From JAYZDP01 sp036337765 (GTDB lineage Bacteria; Acidobacteriota; Thermoanaerobaculia; Multivoradales; Multivoraceae): 13,338 nt of DNA. The notes below the pieces were generated by a model. That model was not told the origin of the DNA and searched no databases. It saw nothing but the letters and a program-made list of their open reading frames with translations. A program made the position numbers and the translations under genes. The stretch covers positions 1 through 13,338 of the forward strand of contig JAYZDP010000007.1 of NCBI GenBank assembly GCA_036337765.1, in the 5' to 3' direction. Shown here in pieces: positions 6,922 to 13,338 of this stretch (positions are counted from its first letter, which is position 1; each line of letters opens with the position of its first letter).

Positions 6922-7246
6922 CGGAGAGAAGCTTCGTGACCTCAAGGCTGTAGTCGGTCGCGCGATCGAGTATGAAGTGCAGCTCTGGGGTACGTCGTAG
7001 GCTCAGGTTGGCAGCCAGGCGGCTGCGCAAGTAGCCGCGGGCGTGAACGAGCGCATCGACACAGCCGTCGCGCTCCTCGTCGTCGCCGAGCGCCGAAACG
7101 TAGACGTGCGCGTGCTGAAGGTCCCCGGTCACCTCGACACGCGAAACCCTGGCGAGCCCGACTCGGGGATCGCTCACGTCGCGAAGCACCAGCCGGTTCA
7201 GCTCATCGCGAACCTGTTCGGAGACCCGGTCCGTGCGTCGGCTCAT
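6908..7246 (-). CDS. rbfA: 30S ribosome-binding factor RbfA
   Basis: RbfA binds immature 30S subunits near the 16S 3' end/helix 1 and is needed for late maturation and cold growth. The chosen ATG gives 112 residues starting MSRRTDRVSEQVRDELNRLV, with the single KH-like fold and the conserved SDPR (25-28), HAHVYVS and LRSRLAANLSLRRTPELHF (73-91) segments. The frame could extend to 7291, but the internal ATG forms an ATGA overlap with the ylxP stop and matches the family's usual N-terminus. It lies between ylxP and nrnA, a common order. Confidence 0.95.
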   Translation of the reverse strand: MSRRTDRVSEQVRDELNRLVLRDVSDPRVGLARVSRVEVTGDLQHAHVYVSALGDDEERDGCVDALVHARGYLRSRLAANLSLRRTPELHFILDRATDYSLEVTKLLSDVES

Positions 7247-7536
7247 CCGCCGGTCTCCAGCAACTGTGGATCCCAGTAGGTCAGCACGCAATCGCCCTCG
7301 AGCTCCACGAGATCGCGCACCCGATCGAGCACGCGGGAGACGTCGTTGTGGTTCGGTCCGATCATGGCGAGGGCGATCTCGGTTCGTTGATGGAGATCAT
7401 GGTAGTCACTTTCGTAGACCGAGACACGGTGGCGCTGCCCGATTCTTTCCACGAGGCTCCGAACCACGCGACGCTTGTCCTTTAGGCTGCGCGCCTGCGG
7501 CAGGTGAAGCTCGAAGACTGAGATCCCGACCACCAC
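7243..7536 (-). CDS. ylxP: DUF503 (YlxP-like) small protein
   Basis: A 97-residue protein of the DUF503 family, often encoded between infB and rbfA. The N-terminal VVGISVFELHLPQARSLKDK and the following RRVVRSLVERIGQRH are the family signature. Its role is not firmly established; the fixed position among ribosome-maturation genes suggests an RNA or ribosome-linked job. The start is GTG at 7534-7536 with a perfect AGGAGGA (7550-7544) seven bases away. A second GTG follows at once, so the N-terminus is uncertain by one residue. The stop overlaps the rbfA start (ATGA). Confidence 0.92.
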   Translation of the reverse strand: MVVGISVFELHLPQARSLKDKRRVVRSLVERIGQRHRVSVYESDYHDLHQRTEIALAMIGPNHNDVSRVLDRVRDLVELEGDCVLTYWDPQLLETGG

Positions 7537-7543
7537 AGAGGGA

Positions 7544-7550
7544 TCCTCCT
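7544..7550 (-). promoter_or_regulatory. Shine-Dalgarno site for ylxP
   Basis: Minus-strand AGGAGGA lies seven bases before the GTG at 7534-7536 and decides this non-ATG start. It sits in the 29-base infB-ylxP gap. Confidence 0.75.
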
Positions 7551-7565
7551 GTTTCGAGACTCCTG

Positions 7566-9935
7566 CTACAGGGTGGCCGCTACTTCTTCCTTCTCGAAGG
7601 CCTCAATGAAGTCTCCCGGCTTGACGTCCTGGTAGCGCTCCAGGCCGATGCCACAGTCGAAGCCGCTGCGGACCTCGGAAACATCGTCCTTGAAGCGTCG
7701 GAGTGAGGAGATCTTGCCCTCGTAGACCACTACGTTGTCGCGCAGCAGGCGCACCTCTGCGCTGCGTGGAATGATTCCCTCGACCACGTGGCAGCCGGCG
7801 ACGGTGCCGATCCTCGGTACCTTGAAGGTTTCGCGGATCTCGGCGCGGCCGCGATCGACATCGCGAAGCGTCGGCTTGAGAAGGCCTGTCATCGCCAGCT
7901 TGAGCTCGTCGAGCAGCTGGTAGATGACGGTGTGGGTGCGGATGTCGACGCCCTCGGCCGATGCCATGTCCGATGCGGCACGCTCGGGTCGAACATTGAA
8001 GCCCACGACGATCGCGCTCGAAGCGACCGCGAAGGTCACGTCGTTGGTGGTGATGGCGCCGACCGAGCCGTGGATCACGCTGACCTTGACCTTCTCGGTG
8101 GATATGTCGGCCATGGCGTCGCGCAGCACCTCGAGCGAGCCTTGTACGTCCGCCTTGAGAATGATCGGCAGCTCCTCGACCGAGCCTTCCTGGATGCGTT
8201 CGAAGAGCTGCTCCAAAGACAGTGAGCCGTGGGTGGGAGCGAGCTCTCGCCGGCGCGCCGCGGTGCGACGGAAGTCGGCGACCGACCGCGCCTTCGACTC
8301 GTTCTCGACCACCTGCAGCGAATCGCCGGCGTTGGGTAGGTCGCCGAAGCCGGTCACTTCGATCGGCGTAGCGGGGCCGGCCTCCTTGATGCGCTGACCG
8401 CGATCGTCTTGCATCGCCCGCACGCGCCCCCAGGTGGAGCCGGCGACGAAGATGTCGCCAACGTGTAGGGTTCCGCTCTGGACCAAGACGGTTGCCAGGT
8501 TTCCGCGCCCGACGTCCTTTCTGGCCTCGAGGATGGCGCCCTGGGCCGCGACGCCGCGGTCTGCCTTGAGATCGAGGATGTCGGCTGTTAGCGCGAGGAT
8601 CTCGACCATCTCGGTGATGCCTTCTCCTTTCAGCGCAGACATGGGCACGGCGACCACGTCGCCGCCCCACTCCTCGACCATGATGCCGTGATCCGAGAGG
8701 TCCTTCTTGACCTTGTCGAGGTTCGCGTTGGCCTTGTCGATCTTGTTGATGGCAATGACGATCGGAACAGCCGCTGCCTTGGCGTGGTCGATCGCCTCGA
8801 CGGTCTGCGGCATTACACCGTCGTCGGCTGCGACCATCAGGATGACGATGTCGGTGACCTGGGTACCGCGAGCGCGCAGCTTGGTGAAGGCTTCGTGGCC
8901 GGGCGTGTCGAGAAACACCAGGTCACGGCCGTCGACCTCGACCTTGTAGGCGCCGATGTGTTGCGTGATGCCACCCGACTCCGACTCGGCGACCCGGGTC
9001 TGGCGGATGGCGTCGAGCAGCGACGTCTTACCGTGATCGATGTGTCCCATTATCGTGATAATCGGTGCGCGGGGCTCCAGATGGCCGCTGCGATCGGGCT
9101 GGCTCAGCTCCTCCTGCAGCTGCACCTCCTCCTCAAAGGTGACCTGCATGGTCTCCAGACCGTGCTCGGCCGCCAGCTTCTCCGCAGTATCAGCATCAAG
9201 GACGCTGTTGATGCTCGCCATCGCGCCCTGGGCGATCAGGGTCTGCATGATGTCCTTGGCCTTGACGCCAAGCTTGTCGGCGAAATCGCGTACGGTCATG
9301 CCCTCGGTGATCGTGACCGGAGCGTCGTCGCGCGCCTCCGTCTCCTCTTCGCCGCCGTCCTTGCGCTCTTTGCGTCGCCGGCGCCGCGTGGCACTGGGAT
9401 CGACGGGGGCGCGGGTGGGGATTCTCAGAGCGGTAGCCGTCGTGGCTGCGACCACAACCTCCGTTGCGGCCGCCTGCTGAGGTGCCGTGGCCTCGGCGGG
9501 GGCTGCCTCTCCAGCCGCGGCCGGAGCCTGCGCCGCAGCGGTCTGTGCCGCCGCCTCGGCGGCCAGGACCTCCGCCCTTGCCGCCTCTTCGGGGGTGAGG
9601 GTGGGCTTGTCCTTGGAAGGGATCGTGCGGATACGTGGCTCGACCCGCTGGATAATCGTGCGGCGTCTCGGTGGCCGGTGCTGATTCGGCGGCACCCGCC
9701 TCGATGGCGGTCGCCGGCTCGGTGCGGGCGCCGTAGCCGCGGCGGCTTCATCGCGAAGGATCACCTCGCGTGGCTGGTGCATCGTCTTGCCCGTGAGTAG
9801 TGCCTGGATGATGTCGGTGTCGATCGAGTCTTCCTCGCTTTCGATACGCACACCTAGCGAGCGGAGCTTGAAGACGAGATCCTGATGGGGCATGCCCACC
9901 TTCGTCGCTAGGTCGCTGACTTTGATCGTCGCCAT
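7566..9935 (-). CDS. infB: Translation initiation factor IF-2
   Basis: IF-2 is the GTPase that places initiator fMet-tRNA in the 30S P site and promotes 50S joining. The 789 residues start with an IF2_N domain (about 3-50), then a Pro/Arg- and Ala-rich linker (about 64-200, with RRRRRKERK at 184-192) and a second IF2_N-like domain (about 208-260). The G domain has G1 GHIDHGKT (297-304; Ile where Val is usual), G2 GGITQH (321-326), G3 DTPGHE (343-348), G4 NKID (397-400) and G5 SALKG (433-437). Domains II, III and the C-terminal fMet-tRNA-binding part follow, ending DFIEAFEKEEVAATL. An AGGAG SD is ten bases before the ATG. It lies 34 nt after nusA with no ylxR or ylxQ between. Confidence 0.98.
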   Translation of the reverse strand: MATIKVSDLATKVGMPHQDLVFKLRSLGVRIESEEDSIDTDIIQALLTGKTMHQPREVILRDEAAAATAPAPSRRPPSRRVPPNQHRPPRRRTIIQRVEPRIRTIPSKDKPTLTPEEAARAEVLAAEAAAQTAAAQAPAAAGEAAPAEATAPQQAAATEVVVAATTATALRIPTRAPVDPSATRRRRRKERKDGGEEETEARDDAPVTITEGMTVRDFADKLGVKAKDIMQTLIAQGAMASINSVLDADTAEKLAAEHGLETMQVTFEEEVQLQEELSQPDRSGHLEPRAPIITIMGHIDHGKTSLLDAIRQTRVAESESGGITQHIGAYKVEVDGRDLVFLDTPGHEAFTKLRARGTQVTDIVILMVAADDGVMPQTVEAIDHAKAAAVPIVIAINKIDKANANLDKVKKDLSDHGIMVEEWGGDVVAVPMSALKGEGITEMVEILALTADILDLKADRGVAAQGAILEARKDVGRGNLATVLVQSGTLHVGDIFVAGSTWGRVRAMQDDRGQRIKEAGPATPIEVTGFGDLPNAGDSLQVVENESKARSVADFRRTAARRRELAPTHGSLSLEQLFERIQEGSVEELPIILKADVQGSLEVLRDAMADISTEKVKVSVIHGSVGAITTNDVTFAVASSAIVVGFNVRPERAASDMASAEGVDIRTHTVIYQLLDELKLAMTGLLKPTLRDVDRGRAEIRETFKVPRIGTVAGCHVVEGIIPRSAEVRLLRDNVVVYEGKISSLRRFKDDVSEVRSGFDCGIGLERYQDVKPGDFIEAFEKEEVAATL

Positions 9936-9969
9936 CTGAGAGTCTCTCCTGTATCGCGCTGGACGCGGC

Positions 9970-11472
9970 CTATTCGCCGGTCTCTTGCGTCGCGCTCGGC
10001 GGGTTCTCGGAGGTTTCTGCTACGGCGACATCATCTGCCGTCTCGGCGACGTCTTCGGCCTCGGGATCCTCCGACTCCTGGAACGCTTTCGTCAGCGCGG
10101 CCATGAAGTCCTGGTCACCCATGGTGGCGTCGCTTGACGACTCCGCCGGCAGGCCGAGATCGGTGGCCGCGGACTCTTCGCCCTGCTTGGCCACAGCCCA
10201 CGACTGGAGAGCCTCGGCCGCTTCGGGGCCGACACCCTCGACGGCGGCGAGGGCGTCGGCTTCAGCCTCTGCGATGGCATCGGCGGTGGCGTAGCCGGCG
10301 TCGTTCAGACGGGCCGACGTTTCCTCGTCGATTCCGGCAACCGCGCTCAGGTCGAGTGGTGCGACGTCGCCTCCGAGATCGATAGACAGCATCTTCGCCA
10401 GGGCGCCGGCAACCTCGTCCTTGACGTCGGTCTCCGACTTGACGTCGATCCGGCTCGCGAGCAACTCCGATGCTAGGCGTACGTTCTGGCCGCGCTTGCC
10501 GATCGCCAGCGACAGCTGCTCGTCCTCGACGATCACGTCGAGGTGCGGGATCTCGCCGTGATGAGTGACCGAAACGCGGGTGATCTTGGCCGGCGCCAGC
10601 GCGCTCTGAGCGAAGGTTACGAGATCCTCCGAGTACTCGATGATGTCGATCTTCTCGCCGCGCAGCTCGCGGATGATCGATTGCACTCGGGAGCCCTTCA
10701 TGCCGACGCACGCGCCGACCGGGTCGACGTCGCGCTCGCGGCTGAGCACCGCCACCTTGGCCCTCTCGCCGGGGGCACGCACGGCGGTCTTGATGATCAC
10801 GGTGCCGTCGTAGATCTCCGGCACCTCCATCTCGAATAGCTTCACCAGGAGGCGCGGATCGGTTCGGGAGAGGACGATCTGTGGACCCTTCGGCTGGGTG
10901 TGGATGTCGATGATCACGCCGCGGATGCGCTCACCCTGGCTGTAGCGCTCGTGGCGCGACTGCTCGTTGCGCGGTACGACGGCTTCGACGCCGCCAAGGT
11001 CGACGATGATGTCGCCGCGCTCGAAACGCCGCACGGTACCGTTGACAACGTCTCCGACCTTTTCGATGTACTCGTCGTAGATCTTCTCGCGCTCAGCCTC
11101 CCGGATGCGCTGATAGAGCACCTGCTTCGCCGACTGGGCGGCGATCCGGCCGAGGCCCTCGGTGGAGATCGGCATCAGAATTTCGTCGCCGACGACCGCG
11201 TCAGCCTTCTGGTCCTGCGCTTCCTCGACGGTCCATTCGGCGAGCGGGTCTTCCACCTCATCGACCACAACCTTGACGATCCAGGCCTCGAAGTTGCCGG
11301 TCTCAAGATCCATCTTTGCGCGCACCGGCTCCTTGATGCGGTGCTGCTTCTTCGCCGCCGAGGCCATCGCGTCCTCGATCGCGGCGATCCAGTGGTCCAT
11401 GTCGATGTCCTTCTCGTGCGCGACCTGGCGCAGGACTTCGCCGAGATTGATGTCGGGTGTTTGGACTGCCAT
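9970..11472 (-). CDS. nusA: Transcription termination/antitermination factor NusA
   Basis: NusA binds RNA polymerase and nascent RNA, stimulates pausing and intrinsic termination, and takes part in antitermination on rRNA operons. The 500 residues comprise the polymerase-binding N-terminal domain (about 5-130), S1 (139-203), KH1 with GACVGMKGSRVQSI (253-266), KH2 with AIGKRGQNVRLA (323-334), a helix-hairpin-helix region (about 374-426) and an acidic tail (430-500). The tail holds one short amphipathic segment, DQDFMAALTKAFQESE (453-468), in otherwise disordered sequence. ATG at 11470-11472 follows the rimP stop by 10 nt with a TAGGA SD. NusA is a reasonable candidate to act on the attenuator in front of rimP, though that is inference. 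Confidence 0.98.
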   Translation of the reverse strand: MAVQTPDINLGEVLRQVAHEKDIDMDHWIAAIEDAMASAAKKQHRIKEPVRAKMDLETGNFEAWIVKVVVDEVEDPLAEWTVEEAQDQKADAVVGDEILMPISTEGLGRIAAQSAKQVLYQRIREAEREKIYDEYIEKVGDVVNGTVRRFERGDIIVDLGGVEAVVPRNEQSRHERYSQGERIRGVIIDIHTQPKGPQIVLSRTDPRLLVKLFEMEVPEIYDGTVIIKTAVRAPGERAKVAVLSRERDVDPVGACVGMKGSRVQSIIRELRGEKIDIIEYSEDLVTFAQSALAPAKITRVSVTHHGEIPHLDVIVEDEQLSLAIGKRGQNVRLASELLASRIDVKSETDVKDEVAGALAKMLSIDLGGDVAPLDLSAVAGIDEETSARLNDAGYATADAIAEAEADALAAVEGVGPEAAEALQSWAVAKQGEESAATDLGLPAESSSDATMGDQDFMAALTKAFQESEDPEAEDVAETADDVAVAETSENPPSATQETGE

Positions 11473-11482
11473 GGCTTTTTTC

Positions 11483-11956
11483 CTATAGGTCGATCTCGAG
11501 ACGTGCCTTCTCGATGGCCGGCTGGGGGATGGCTGTGGTCTCGCCGCTTTGCCGATCGCGTAGCGTTACTGTCGCACCTTCGGCGTCGAAGCATAGGAGC
11601 TCGCCCACCATCGTGACTCGCCGACCGTCATTGCCGCGGTAGGTGATGCGCGACAGCTGCCCGGCGAAACGCTTGTAGTCGGTGGGGTTGTAGAGCTTGC
11701 GGTCGAGGCCCGGCGAGGTGACTTCGAGGAGGTAGCGCCCGGAGCCGAAGTCCTCGATGTCCAGGAGCGCCGATGCCTGTCTCGAGAAGGCTTCGCATTG
11801 CTCGACCTTGATGCCGTCGGGATGGTCGATCACGAAGCGCAGAACGTCCGACCGATGCTCGATCTCGAGCAGCTCGCAGGCCTCCTCGCCGGCAATCGCC
11901 GCGAGCTCGTCGCGCAGCTCCGGCGGGATTAGATCGGGTGCTATGGGTGTCGTCAT
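11483..11956 (-). CDS. rimP: Ribosome maturation factor RimP
   Basis: RimP binds free 30S subunits and assists assembly around S12/S5. With the ATG at 11954-11956 the protein is 157 residues: an N-terminal alpha/beta domain, the diagnostic SPGLDRKLY (81-89) and a C-terminal SH3-like domain ending EKARLEIDL. The frame remains open to a GTG at 11987-11989, but that extension is translated from the leader terminator hairpin and its T-run, so I reject it. The chosen ATG has only GGTCAAG between it and the T-run and no strong SD. It is the first gene of the operon. Confidence 0.95.
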   Translation of the reverse strand: MTTPIAPDLIPPELRDELAAIAGEEACELLEIEHRSDVLRFVIDHPDGIKVEQCEAFSRQASALLDIEDFGSGRYLLEVTSPGLDRKLYNPTDYKRFAGQLSRITYRGNDGRRVTMVGELLCFDAEGATVTLRDRQSGETTAIPQPAIEKARLEIDL

Positions 11957-11963
11957 CTTGACC

Positions 11964-11989
11964 AAAAAAAAGGTGGGCCTGGAGCCCAC
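11964..11989 (-). terminator. Attenuator-type intrinsic terminator in the rimP leader
   Basis: In minus-strand RNA, GUGGGC (11989-11984) pairs with GCCCAC (11978-11973) around loop UCCAG, followed after one C by eight U residues (11971-11964). This is a textbook Rho-independent terminator, but it lies between the presumed rimP promoter and the rimP ATG, which begins only 7 nt after the last U. A terminator here must be conditional or leaky, or the essential operon would not be expressed. From memory, similar GUGGGC/GCCCAC-plus-U hairpins precede rimP in many bacteria; I could not check this here. Confidence 0.85.
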
Positions 11990-12020
11990 TTCTCACTCGC
12001 GCTACACGCGGGCATGTCAC

Positions 12021-12035
12021 CGTGGAGGCTCCACG
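12021..12035 (-). promoter_or_regulatory. Upstream leader hairpin, possible antiterminator partner
   Basis: In minus-strand RNA, CGUGGA-GCC-UCCACG forms a 6-bp hairpin about 30 nt before the rimP terminator. Within it UGGAGCC (12033-12027) is perfectly complementary to GGCUCCA (11986-11980), which spans part of the 5' arm and the loop of the terminator. The hairpin and terminator can coexist, but the long-range pairing would break both. This is the arrangement of an attenuation switch; function is inferred from complementarity only. Confidence 0.4.
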
Positions 12036-12047
12036 ACGACATCGCCG

Positions 12048-12077
12048 AGTATAGGCCATTCGCGAGTGCGTCTTCAA
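12048..12077 (-). promoter_or_regulatory. Sigma70-like promoter for the rimP-nusA-infB operon
   Basis: On the minus strand TTGAAG (12077-12072, four of six to consensus) and TATACT (12053-12048, five of six) are 18 bases apart. Transcription would start near 12041, giving a leader of about 85 nt that contains both hairpins. It is the best promoter-like pair I found in the divergent region. Confidence 0.55.
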
Positions 12078-12248
12078 GCTCCAAAGGGCGCCTGCTGGGG
12101 GCATGCAGCGGGGCGGGATATGGACCCAGTGGCCATTTTGGCACGACTCCCGGGGGGCCGAGTCCAGAATTCAGGACGCTGGGAGTGGTGTCACGCGCCG
12201 TAGGAGCGGGTTGCATCGTGGCAGGGCATTTGCAAGGGTGTGGGGGAC

Positions 12249-13338
12249 ATGAAGACCCAACGCAGTCATCTCTTCGTTACGCTGCTTCTCACGTTCGCTG
12301 CCTTGGTGTTCGGCATGGTCCTGGCCGGCGGCAATCAGCTCACGACACCCGGCTACTCAGCCGAAGGCCCGCAACGCGTGGCGTCGCAGGCCGCATCGGT
12401 AGGCACGCCCGCGACTCCCTCGACGGTGACGCTGCCGAGCTTTGCCGACCTCGCCGATGCGGTGCTGCCCGCCGTCGTCACGGTTAACGCCACCACCATC
12501 CAGACCGGCCAGCGTGGTGGTCGCTCGCCCTTCGAATTCTTCTTCGGCCAGCGCGGCAACCCCGAGAATCCCCGCAACCCCGGCGAAGGCAGCCCGCGCG
12601 AATTTCGCTCCGACGGTGCCGGCTCCGGGTTCGTGATCACGAGCGACGGCTGGATCGTGACCAACAATCACGTCGTCGAGGGCGCCTCGACAGTAACCGT
12701 GATCCTTGAAGGGGAGGAGATCCCTGCCGACGTCCACGGACGCGACGCGGCCACCGACCTCGCACTACTGAAGGTGGAGTTGGAGCGGAGCCTCCCGTAT
12801 CTGACCCTCGGCGACAGTGAGAGGCTGAGGGTCGGCGACTGGGTCATGGCCGTCGGTAGCCCGCTCACACTCAGCCAGTCGATCACCGTCGGCATCGTGA
12901 GCGCCAAGGGGCGCAGTCGGCTCGGCATTTCCGACCGCTCCTTCGAGAACTTCATTCAGACCGACGCAGCCATCAATCGCGGCAACTCAGGTGGACCTCT
13001 GGTCAACCTCGCCGGCGAGGTTATCGGCATCAACACCGCGATGAATTTCGGCGCCGAGAACATCGGCTTCGCCGTGCCCGTCTCGACGCTCGAGAACGTC
13101 TTGGACCAGCTCCAGACCAACGGCCGCGTGCGGCGTGGTTACCTGGGGGTCGAGATCACGGATCTCGATCGGGACGCTGCGGAGGCCTTCGGCGTCGACT
13201 CGACCGATGGTGCCCTGATCCAGGAGGTCAGGGACGGCTCCCCGGCACAGGAGGGCGGCCTGCGCAAGGGCGACATCATCGTCCGGGTCGACGGCGAGGC
13301 GGTGCGCAACAACCGCGAGCTGATCGACTACGTGTCAG
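12249..13338 (+). CDS. HtrA/Deg-family periplasmic serine protease (partial, 5' part)
   Basis: Deg proteases degrade or hold misfolded proteins in the periplasm. The 363 visible residues begin MKTQRSHLFVTLLLTFAALV, a signal peptide or membrane anchor. The trypsin-like domain has the catalytic triad His141 (TNNHVV), Asp170 (ATDLALL) and Ser247 (GNSGGP, 245-250). A Gly/Pro/Arg/Asn-rich loop at about 86-122 contains FEFFFG, typical of the LA loop in this family. The first PDZ domain starts near 297 (GYLGVEI) and is cut by the window end, so one versus two PDZ domains (DegS versus DegP/DegQ type) cannot be decided. ATG at 12249 has a G-rich GGGGGA just before it. It is divergent from rimP. Confidence 0.96.
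   Translation, partial: MKTQRSHLFVTLLLTFAALVFGMVLAGGNQLTTPGYSAEGPQRVASQAASVGTPATPSTVTLPSFADLADAVLPAVVTVNATTIQTGQRGGRSPFEFFFGQRGNPENPRNPGEGSPREFRSDGAGSGFVITSDGWIVTNNHVVEGASTVTVILEGEEIPADVHGRDAATDLALLKVELERSLPYLTLGDSERLRVGDWVMAVGSPLTLSQSITVGIVSAKGRSRLGISDRSFENFIQTDAAINRGNSGGPLVNLAGEVIGINTAMNFGAENIGFAVPVSTLENVLDQLQTNGRVRRGYLGVEITDLDRDAAEAFGVDSTDGALIQEVRDGSPAQEGGLRKGDIIVRVDGEAVRNNRELIDYVS

Noticed and set aside
7247..7291. N-terminal extension of RbfA to 7291
   Set aside because: It overlaps ylxP more deeply and lacks family similarity. The ATG at 7246 forms the ATGA junction and gives the usual RbfA start.
8688..9800. 370-codon plus-strand open frame antisense to infB
   Set aside because: IF-2 is fully supported on the other strand. 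Long antisense frames are expected from the Ala/Arg/Glu-rich codons of this gene.
11957..11989. N-terminal extension of RimP from a GTG at 11987-11989
   Set aside because: The extra residues are translated from the terminator hairpin and the eight-T run. The ATG at 11956 gives the normal RimP length.
1..13338. CRISPR array, tRNA or rRNA gene, transposase, prophage or toxin-antitoxin genes
   Set aside because: I looked for direct repeat-spacer patterns, tRNA-like cloverleafs and recognisable mobile or toxin families and saw none. The window is chiefly housekeeping.

Overview
The window is a compact, GC-rich bacterial chromosomal segment. It is dominated by one of the most conserved gene clusters in bacteria, the nusA-infB translation/RNA-metabolism operon. 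High GC, third-codon-position GC preference, Shine-Dalgarno (SD) sites and protein style fit a Gram-negative-type bacterium with a periplasm. My best guess is Acidobacteriota or a neighbouring lineage, from the general style of the RadC, RbfA and NrnA sequences. That placement is an impression from memory, not a computed result.

Layout. (1) 1-423 is a poorly coding junction. It holds a possible C-terminal tail of a plus-strand gene (stop at 38-40), a long inverted repeat (104-146) and a coding-like but frameshifted remnant on the minus strand (158-363). (2) 424-1093 (+) is radC, broken by two single-base frameshifts and carrying a degraded JAMM metal-binding motif. (3) 1106-2335 (+) is an intact, unsplit larC for nickel-pincer cofactor synthesis. 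Its stop codon overlaps that of the convergent pnp. (4) 12077-2332 (-) is one long operon in the order rimP, nusA, infB, DUF503 (ylxP), rbfA, nrnA, truB, rpsO, pnp. Spacing is short, and there are two ATGA stop/start overlaps (ylxP/rbfA and nrnA/truB) plus one 14-nt overlap (rbfA/nrnA, if the ATG start is right). ylxR and ylxQ are absent between nusA and infB, and ribF is absent between truB and rpsO. (5) 11957-12248 is a divergent control region. It has a sigma70-like promoter for rimP and a leader with an upstream hairpin, followed by a terminator-like hairpin with eight U residues ending 7 nt before the rimP ATG. (6) 12249-13338 (+) is the 5' part of an HtrA/Deg periplasmic serine protease that runs off the window.

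How the genes work together. RimP and RbfA mature the 30S subunit, S15 is an early 30S assembly protein, IF2 starts translation, NusA couples transcription pausing, termination and antitermination to this output, TruB modifies the tRNA T-loop, and NrnA and PNPase degrade RNA to nucleotides. A leader attenuator in front of rimP would put the whole set under transcription-termination control, plausibly by NusA itself. I see no phage, CRISPR, transposase or defence system. The most interesting features are the rimP leader with mutually exclusive pairings, the radC decay, the Gly/Arg/Asp repeat tail on PNPase and the unexplained junction before radC.
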